Below, piece by piece: positions 59,104-64,000 of a stretch of 64,000 nt of DNA. This stretch comes from Arthrobacter sp. Y-9 (lineage in GTDB: Bacteria > Actinomycetota > Actinomycetes > Actinomycetales > Micrococcaceae). Location of the stretch: positions 1,426,001-1,490,000 of the forward strand of contig NZ_CP121463.1 of NCBI RefSeq assembly GCF_029690065.1, read 5' to 3'. Every line of letters begins with the position of its first letter. Positions within the stretch are counted from its first letter, which is position 1. A program made the position numbers and the translations under genes. Under the pieces are notes generated by a model. That model was not told the origin of the DNA. It was given only the letters and a program-made list of their open reading frames with translations, and made no database searches.

Positions 59104-59882
59104 CGCCTGGCCCCCAGGGAGTCGATGAAGCGGACGCTCCCGTCGAAGATGAGCGGGGCGTCGTTGTCCACGGTTGCGACATGCAGGCTGTTCTCCAGCC
59201 ACTCGATGTCCAGCAGCCCGTCACGCAATCCGTTCTGCAGGGCGCGGACGCTCGAATCACCCACGATGTGGTCCGTGCGCGAGCGGAACAGGTGCACCGG
59301 CGTGCTGATGCGGGGGAGCAGCTCCCGGGTGTTCGCGAAGAGCTTGTGCAGCTCATGGACGGACGCCGTGGGCGTCCGGGTGTAGGCGCCCTCGTCGACG
59401 CCAGGCTTGAGGATGTCGTTCGCGATCGACGGGGTCGACTTCACCAGGTGCTTGAGCAGACCGGAGAGCGGGGCGCGCCAGTCGTCGATCACGAGGCCCG
59501 GGTTGACCACCACGGTCCCGGCCACGGGTTTGCGCGCCGCGAGCCGCAGGGCGAGGCAGCCGCCCATCGAGAGCCCGGCCGTGACGATCGTGTCGCACAG
59601 CGGCACGAGTTCCTGGTAGCTGGCCTCGTAGGCCTGGTACCACTCCTGCCAGCTGCGGGTGGACATGTCCTGCCACGTGGTGCCATGGCCCGGAAGCAGC
59701 GGCATCCGCACCGCGAAGCCTGCGTCCGCCAGATGAGCGGCCCAGTCCCGGAGGCCGTGCGGGCTTCCCGTGAAGCCGTGGGACATGACCACGCCCACAC
59801 GGGCGCGCGGACCGTGTCCGTCGCTGCTGAACGCGTCGTGAGAGATGGCCGATTGCTCCGGATGCAGTGCCTCGTTGCTCAT
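59100..59882 (-). CDS. Alpha/beta hydrolase, carboxylesterase/monoacylglycerol-lipase type
   Basis: A 260-residue enzyme. VVMSHGFTGSPHGLRDWA is the oxyanion loop region, TAGLSMGGCLALRLA the nucleophile elbow with the catalytic Ser, SRTDHIV the Asp region and ENSLHVAT the His. The layout fits small carboxylesterases (Est30 type) and lipases. It probably deacylates short- or medium-chain esters or monoglycerides. The gene is divergent from plsC, another lipid enzyme, and overlaps the next, membrane-protein gene. On the minus strand AATGAT ends 6 nt before the ATG. Confidence 0.85.
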   Translation of the reverse strand: MSNEALHPEQSAISHDAFSSDGHGPRARVGVVMSHGFTGSPHGLRDWAAHLADAGFAVRMPLLPGHGTTWQDMSTRSWQEWYQAYEASYQELVPLCDTIVTAGLSMGGCLALRLAARKPVAGTVVVNPGLVIDDWRAPLSGLLKHLVKSTPSIANDILKPGVDEGAYTRTPTASVHELHKLFANTRELLPRISTPVHLFRSRTDHIVGDSSVRALQNGLRDGLLDIEWLENSLHVATVDNDAPLIFDGSVRFIDSLGARR

Positions 59883-60004
59883 GACTCCATCATTCCCCAA
59901 AGTGGCGGGACATGGGACCCGGCGGGCCCATCCATGTAGTCTGGGCGCAGGTTCCGGGCTCTGTGAAGGCCCACCTGACACCGCCACTTCCAAGGAGGAC
60001 GGCC

Positions 60005-60733
60005 ATGTTCTACTGGCTGATGAAGAACGTGATCATCGGGCCACTGGTCAAGCTGATCTTCCGTCCCTGGGTCAAAGGCCTGGACAACATCCCCCAGGAG
60101 GGTGGCGCCATCCTGGCCTCCAACCACCTCTCCTTCTCCGATTCGGTGTTCATGCCGCTCGAGGTGCCGCGTCCGGTGGTCTTCCTGGCCAAGAGCGACT
60201 ACTTCACGGGGCGTGGACTGAAAGGCCGATTGACGGCGGCCTTCTTCCGTCTGACGAACCAGCTGCCGATGGACCGCTCGGGAGGCGCCGCCTCCAGCCT
60301 GTCGCTCGGCGCGGGGGCGGAGGTGCTGAAGAACGGCGAGCTGCTCGGCATCTACCCGGAGGGCACCCGCAGCCCGGACGGACGGCTGTACCGGGGCAAG
60401 GTGGGCGTGGCCCGGCTCGCCCTCGAATGCCGGGTCCCGATCATCCCGGTGGCCATGATCGGCACGGACAAGGTGCAGCCCATCGGCCGCAAGGTCCCCA
60501 GCATCCGCCGGATCGGCGTCATCTTCGGGGAACCGCTGGACTTCAGCCACCTGGCGGACCGTGCCGAGGAGTACGAGGTGCAGCGCCAGGTGGTGGACGC
60601 CGTGATGGAGCGGCTCATGAGGCTCTCCGGGCAGGAGTACGTGGACAAGTACGCCGCCACGGTCAAGGCGGAGGCGGCCGCTGCGGCCGCCGGCATCCGT
60701 CCCGACGACGGCGGGCACCCGGCGTCGTCCTGA
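60005..60733 (+). CDS. plsC: 1-acyl-sn-glycerol-3-phosphate acyltransferase
   Basis: A 242-residue PlsC-type acyltransferase. ILASNHLSFSDSVFMP contains the catalytic NH(x4)D motif, IYPEGTRSPDGRLYRGKVGVA the phosphate-binding EGTR, and VPIIPVAMIGT a closing motif. It transfers an acyl chain to lysophosphatidate to make phosphatidate. The ATG follows AAGGAGGACGGCC. It is 137 bp before the DAHP synthase gene, which has its own promoter. An N-terminal amphipathic stretch, not a full helix, anchors such enzymes. Confidence 0.93.
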   Translation: MFYWLMKNVIIGPLVKLIFRPWVKGLDNIPQEGGAILASNHLSFSDSVFMPLEVPRPVVFLAKSDYFTGRGLKGRLTAAFFRLTNQLPMDRSGGAASSLSLGAGAEVLKNGELLGIYPEGTRSPDGRLYRGKVGVARLALECRVPIIPVAMIGTDKVQPIGRKVPSIRRIGVIFGEPLDFSHLADRAEEYEVQRQVVDAVMERLMRLSGQEYVDKYAATVKAEAAAAAAGIRPDDGGHPASS

Positions 60734-60857
60734 ACGCCCCTGCGAAGCGTCGGCCTGGAGCGCCGTCCGAAGCGCGCCCCGCAGCGCCTTGCGGAGGCGC
60801 TCTCCGTCGATGACGTCCGTCCTATGGACCCGAAGCGGTGATCCCGTCCGGGGCGTC

Positions 60858-60863
60858 TAGAAT
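60858..60863 (+). promoter_or_regulatory. -10 element, leaderless DAHP synthase gene
   Basis: TAGAAT ends 7 nt before the GTG start at 60871. It is a good hexamer for a GC-rich actinobacterium, and no ribosome-binding site is present. Confidence 0.55.
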
Positions 60864-60870
60864 CGACCGT

Positions 60871-62274
60871 GTGACTGAGCTTTCCACCACCGCGGCCCCC
60901 GACTCTTCCGCCGCCTTCGCGGCCGCATCCCAGAGCGGGGCGGCCGACTATCCCGGCCTCGACCAGTGGCGTTCGCTGCCGATCAACCAGCAGCCCACCT
61001 GGTCCGATCCTGAGGTCTTCGACGCCTCGGTCAAGGAACTGTCCATCCTTCCCCCGCTCGTCTTCGCGGGTGAGGTCGATGTGCTGCGCGAACGCCTTGC
61101 GGCAGCAGCCCAGGGACGCGCCTTCCTCCTGCAGGGCGGCGACTGCGCGGAGACCTTCGAGGCGGCCACGGCCGACCGGATCTCCTCCCGGGTGAAGACG
61201 ATCCTCCAGATGGCCGTCGTCCTGACGTACGGCGCCTCGCTCCCCGTCATCAAGATGGGCCGCATGGCGGGGCAGTTCGCCAAGCCGCGGTCGTCCAATG
61301 ACGAGACCCGGGACGGCGTCACCCTGCCGGCCTACCGTGGTGACATCGTCAACGGGTACGAGTTCACCCCCGAGTCCCGTGCGCATGACGCCAGTCGCAT
61401 GCTGCGGGCGTACCACACCTCGGCCTCCACGCTGAACCTCATCCGGGCGTTCACCACGGGTGGCTTCGCCGATCTCCGCCTGGTGCACCAGTGGAACAAG
61501 GGCTTCACGGCCAACCCGGCCCACGCCCGCTACGAGTCCCTGGCCAAGGACATCGACCGTGCCATCACCTTCATGCAGTCCTGCGGCGCGGACTTCGAAG
61601 CCCTCAAGCGGGTGGAGTTCTTCGCCAGCCACGAGGCGCTCCTCCTCGACTACGAGCGGGCCCTCACCCGGATCGACTCCCGGACCGGGTTCCCGTACGA
61701 CACGTCCTCGCACTTCCTGTGGATCGGTGAGCGCACCCGCGAGCTGGACCACGCCCACGTGGACTTCCTGTCCCGCGTCCGCAACCCGATCGGCGTCAAG
61801 CTCGGCCCGAACACCTCGGGCGATGACGCGCTGCGCCTCATCGACAAGCTCGACCCGAACCGCGAGCCCGGCCGTCTGACCTTCATCACGCGCATGGGCG
61901 CGGGCAAGATCCGCGAGAACCTCCCGCCGATCGTGGAGAAGGTCACCGCCTCCGGCGCCCAGGTCCTCTGGGTGACCGACCCGATGCACGGCAACACCGT
62001 GACCAGCAAGAACGGCTATAAGACGCGCCGTTTCGACGACGTCATGGACGAGGTCCGCGGCTTCTTCGAGGTGCACGACGCCCTCGGAACCTTCCCGGGC
62101 GGTCTGCACGTGGAGATGACGGGCGACGACGTCGCGGAGTGCCTGGGTGGCGCTGACCCGATCGACGAGGCGGCCTTCGAGGACCGTTACGAGTCGGTCT
62201 GCGATCCGCGCCTGAACCACATGCAGTCCCTGGAACTCGCGTTCCTGGTGGCCGGGGCGCTTTCGAAGCGCTGA
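60871..62274 (+). CDS. aroG: Class II DAHP synthase (3-deoxy-7-phosphoheptulonate synthase)
   Basis: A 467-residue class II enzyme, the type found in plants and actinobacteria (AroG of mycobacteria). Family text includes PTWSDPEVF, LLQGGDCAETFE, MAGQFAKPRSS, HTSASTLNLIRAFTTGGFADL, WIGERTRELDHAHVDFLSRV, VTDPMHGNT and GGLHVEMTGDDV. It joins phosphoenolpyruvate and erythrose 4-phosphate in the first step of aromatic amino acid synthesis. The GTG at 60871 is chosen because a -10 element ends 7 nt before it. It is monocistronic with a strong terminator. Confidence 0.95.
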   Translation: MTELSTTAAPDSSAAFAAASQSGAADYPGLDQWRSLPINQQPTWSDPEVFDASVKELSILPPLVFAGEVDVLRERLAAAAQGRAFLLQGGDCAETFEAATADRISSRVKTILQMAVVLTYGASLPVIKMGRMAGQFAKPRSSNDETRDGVTLPAYRGDIVNGYEFTPESRAHDASRMLRAYHTSASTLNLIRAFTTGGFADLRLVHQWNKGFTANPAHARYESLAKDIDRAITFMQSCGADFEALKRVEFFASHEALLLDYERALTRIDSRTGFPYDTSSHFLWIGERTRELDHAHVDFLSRVRNPIGVKLGPNTSGDDALRLIDKLDPNREPGRLTFITRMGAGKIRENLPPIVEKVTASGAQVLWVTDPMHGNTVTSKNGYKTRRFDDVMDEVRGFFEVHDALGTFPGGLHVEMTGDDVAECLGGADPIDEAAFEDRYESVCDPRLNHMQSLELAFLVAGALSKR

Positions 62275-62312
62275 GGCTGAGGCATCGGCCGGGGCGACCC
62301 CGGCGCGCAGAA

Positions 62313-62343
62313 GAGGCCGGTCCGTTTCTTACGGACCGGCCTC
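62313..62343. terminator. Bidirectional terminator hairpin
   Basis: GAGGCCGGTCCGT pairs perfectly with ACGGACCGGCCTC around TTCTT (13-bp stem), between the convergent DAHP synthase and ABC exporter genes. Confidence 0.8.
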
Positions 62344-62362
62344 CGGCGTCTCCGGGCCGGCG

Positions 62363-64000
62363 TCAGCCGATCGGTTCGTCCTGAAGCTCGTCCTCGAACT
62401 CGGGGTCGCTCAGCTGGCGCGCCGACAGCTCCGCGAACGCGCCGCCGGCCGCCCGCAGCTCCGGCGCCGTGCCGTGCTCGATGACGCGGCCGCCGTCGAG
62501 CACCACGATCTGTTCCGCGTCCTCCACCGTGGAGAGGCGGTGGGCGATCGTCAGGGTCGTGCGGGTGGCGGCCAGGTGGTCCAGGGCCGCCTGGACCTGG
62601 GCTTCCGTGGTGTTGTCGAGGGCGCTCGTGGCCTCGTCCAGCACCAGGACGCGAGGATTGCGCAGCAGGGTGCGGGCGATCGCCAGGCGCTGCTGCTCGC
62701 CGCCGGAGAAGCGATGTCCGCGTGCGCCGACCATCGTGTCGAGGCCTGCGGGGAGGCTGCGGATGAGCTCGGCCACGTGGGCCGCCTCGAGGGCCTCCCA
62801 CAGCACGTCGTCGCCCGCGTCCGGTGCGGCGATCCTCAGGTTGTCCCGGACGCTCGCGTGCGCCAGATAGGTCTCCTGGGAGACCACGCCCACGATCGCG
62901 GAGAGGTCCTGGAAGCTGAGGTCCCGCACGTCGACGCCGTCGATCGTCACCCGGCCTGCGCCGACGTCGTTGAGGCGGGGGAGCAGGGAGGCCAGCGTCG
63001 ACTTCCCGGAGCCCGTGGGCCCGACGACGGCGGCCGTCGTGCCGGCGGGGATGGTCAGGTCGACGTCGCTGAGCACGTTCGACCCACTGCCGGGATAGGC
63101 GAAGTCCACGTGCTCGAAGCGCACCTCACCGCGGACGGTGGCCGGGTCGAGGTGCACGGGGTGCTCGGGCTCGCGGATCTCCGGGACCAGGTCGAGCCAC
63201 TCGAAGATGCGCGAGAAGAACGCCATGGCCGTCACCCACTGGACCCCGACGCTCATGAGGCCCATGACCGGACGGAACAAGCCGGACTGCAAGGCGGTGA
63301 ACGCCACGATGGTGCCGATCGAGAGATCCATGCCGCCCACCGGAAGGCCGGCCGCGAGGTAGATCACGGCCGGGATCGCGGCGAAGACGATCTGCATCGC
63401 GGCCATCCGCCACCGTCCGGCCAGTTGGGACCGCATCTCCAGATCGGCCAGCTCGCGGCTCGCCGCATCGAAGCGCGCGGCGTCCCGGGACGTGGAGCCG
63501 ATGGTCTTGGCCAGCCGGATCCCGGAGACGGAGAGTCCCTCATCCACATACGTCTGCAGCTCCGCCATCTTGGCCTGCTGCTTCACGGTGATGTCACGGC
63601 GCTGCAGCGCGACCCGGCGGGCCACCCAGATGGAGGGCGGCAGGACGAGGAGGGAGACGAGGCTGAGCCAGGGGGAGAGGGCGACCATGGCGATCACGGT
63701 GCCGATGGCGGTGGTGACGTTGGAGGCGACGGCCGTGGCCGTGTTGGTGACGAGGTTCTGCATGCCGTTGATGTCGTTGGTCATGCGGGACTGGACTTCG
63801 CCGCCGTGGGTGCGGGTGAAGAAACCGAGGGACTGGGCCTGCAGATGGCCGAACAGCCGGGTCCGGAGATCATGCATGACCCCTTGCCCGATGCGGGTGG
63901 AGATCCACGTCTGCCAGACGCCGATCACCGCGGTCACTGCGGCGACGCCGATCATCGCGAGCACCAGGAGGCCGAGGAGGCCGGTGCGTCCGTGAGGCAG
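62363..64000 (-). CDS. ABC exporter half-transporter, 5' end outside window
   Basis: About 545 residues are visible and the frame is still open at the right edge, so roughly 50-60 N-terminal residues are missing. The transmembrane domain of the type-1 exporter kind (about five visible helices) is followed by a nucleotide-binding domain: Walker A VGPTGSGKSTLASLLPR, Q loop VVSQETYLA, signature FSGGEQQRLAIARTLL, Walker B RVLVLDEATSALD and H loop IAHRLSTVEDAEQ. It should export a lipid, drug or peptide as a homodimer or with a partner. The coupling-helix region reads THGGEVQSRMTNDINGMQ. No substrate can be assigned. Confidence 0.92.
   Translation of the reverse strand: MPHGRTGLLGLLVLAMIGVAAVTAVIGVWQTWISTRIGQGVMHDLRTRLFGHLQAQSLGFFTRTHGGEVQSRMTNDINGMQNLVTNTATAVASNVTTAIGTVIAMVALSPWLSLVSLLVLPPSIWVARRVALQRRDITVKQQAKMAELQTYVDEGLSVSGIRLAKTIGSTSRDAARFDAASRELADLEMRSQLAGRWRMAAMQIVFAAIPAVIYLAAGLPVGGMDLSIGTIVAFTALQSGLFRPVMGLMSVGVQWVTAMAFFSRIFEWLDLVPEIREPEHPVHLDPATVRGEVRFEHVDFAYPGSGSNVLSDVDLTIPAGTTAAVVGPTGSGKSTLASLLPRLNDVGAGRVTIDGVDVRDLSFQDLSAIVGVVSQETYLAHASVRDNLRIAAPDAGDDVLWEALEAAHVAELIRSLPAGLDTMVGARGHRFSGGEQQRLAIARTLLRNPRVLVLDEATSALDNTTEAQVQAALDHLAATRTTLTIAHRLSTVEDAEQIVVLDGGRVIEHGTAPELRAAGGAFAELSARQLSDPEFEDELQDEPIG

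Noticed and set aside
1-64000. CRISPR arrays, rRNA, tRNA, transposases, integrases, phage genes
   Set aside because: No regularly spaced repeats, no cloverleaf-like tRNA ends and no mobile-element proteins were found on reading through; a tRNA or covariance-model search would be needed to exclude small RNAs.

Overview
The window is very GC-rich, has dense head-to-tail operons with many 4-nt start/stop overlaps, and contains no rRNA, tRNA, prophage, insertion sequence or CRISPR array that I can see. The set of genes points to an actinobacterium, most likely a member of the Micrococcaceae (Arthrobacter and relatives). The indicators are the gcvH - GarA-type FHA - ftsR-type MerR - DUF151 nuclease - second MerR block, a class II (plant/actinobacterial type) DAHP synthase, a ROK glucokinase, an IdeR/DtxR-type iron box, and a serine hydrolase very like the NylB nylon-oligomer hydrolase first known from Arthrobacter. 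The genus is inferred; no marker gene such as 16S is present. Many genes have a -10 hexamer ending 6-7 nt before the start codon, which suggests frequent leaderless transcription.

Region 1 (1-4194, minus strand) is a tightly overlapping operon. A GAF-SpoIIE phosphatase, a BcsA-like processive glycosyltransferase, a STAS antagonist and an RsbW-type anti-sigma kinase are joined by overlaps, and a lipoprotein gene follows. It looks like a partner-switching circuit tied to exopolysaccharide synthesis. Region 2 (4282-15855) is a mix of small units: a divergent LysR/MFS pair, a PIN-like protein, a pyrimidine-dimer glycosylase, a GreA-C-like protein, an ECF42 sigma factor with its DGPF partner, an enolase-superfamily enzyme with a GNAT partner divergent from a PucR regulator across a perfect 13-bp inverted repeat, a cold-shock protein, a DUF1801 protein and a second GNAT. 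Region 3 (15926-22326) holds a LuxR-type two-component system with a small membrane protein, two methyltransferases, a DUF1349 protein and an aromatic-type FAD monooxygenase.

Region 4 (22399-32139) is a molybdenum/formate block. moeA, mobA and a DUF6457 gene lie divergent from fdhD, an OFA-family (oxalate/formate) transporter and two tandem FdhF/YdeP-type molybdopterin oxidoreductases. Region 5 (32230-34979) is a two-gene unit, a penicillin-acylase-family enzyme and a siderophore-type acyltransferase, directly behind a 16/19 match to the IdeR/DtxR iron box. A Tat-type lipoprotein of the glucose/sorbosone dehydrogenase family, an amino-acid permease and a GlxA/cysteine-hydrolase pair follow.

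Region 6 (39672-46668) looks like a catabolic cluster for amide or cyclic-urea-like compounds. A TetR repressor faces an MFS transporter across a perfect 23-bp operator. Then come a YtcJ-type amidohydrolase, the NylB-like hydrolase, a GntR regulator and a cytosine-deaminase/AtzC-like amidohydrolase.

Region 7 (46802-64000) is mostly conserved actinobacterial core: the gcvH-garA-ftsR-DUF151-merR block, a ParA-type ATPase, pyruvate carboxylase, an acyl-CoA synthetase, a ROK kinase, a lipid-related group (esterase, membrane protein, PlsC), class II DAHP synthase and the 3' part of an ABC exporter that runs off the right edge. Strong GC-rich hairpins separate most convergent transcription units.
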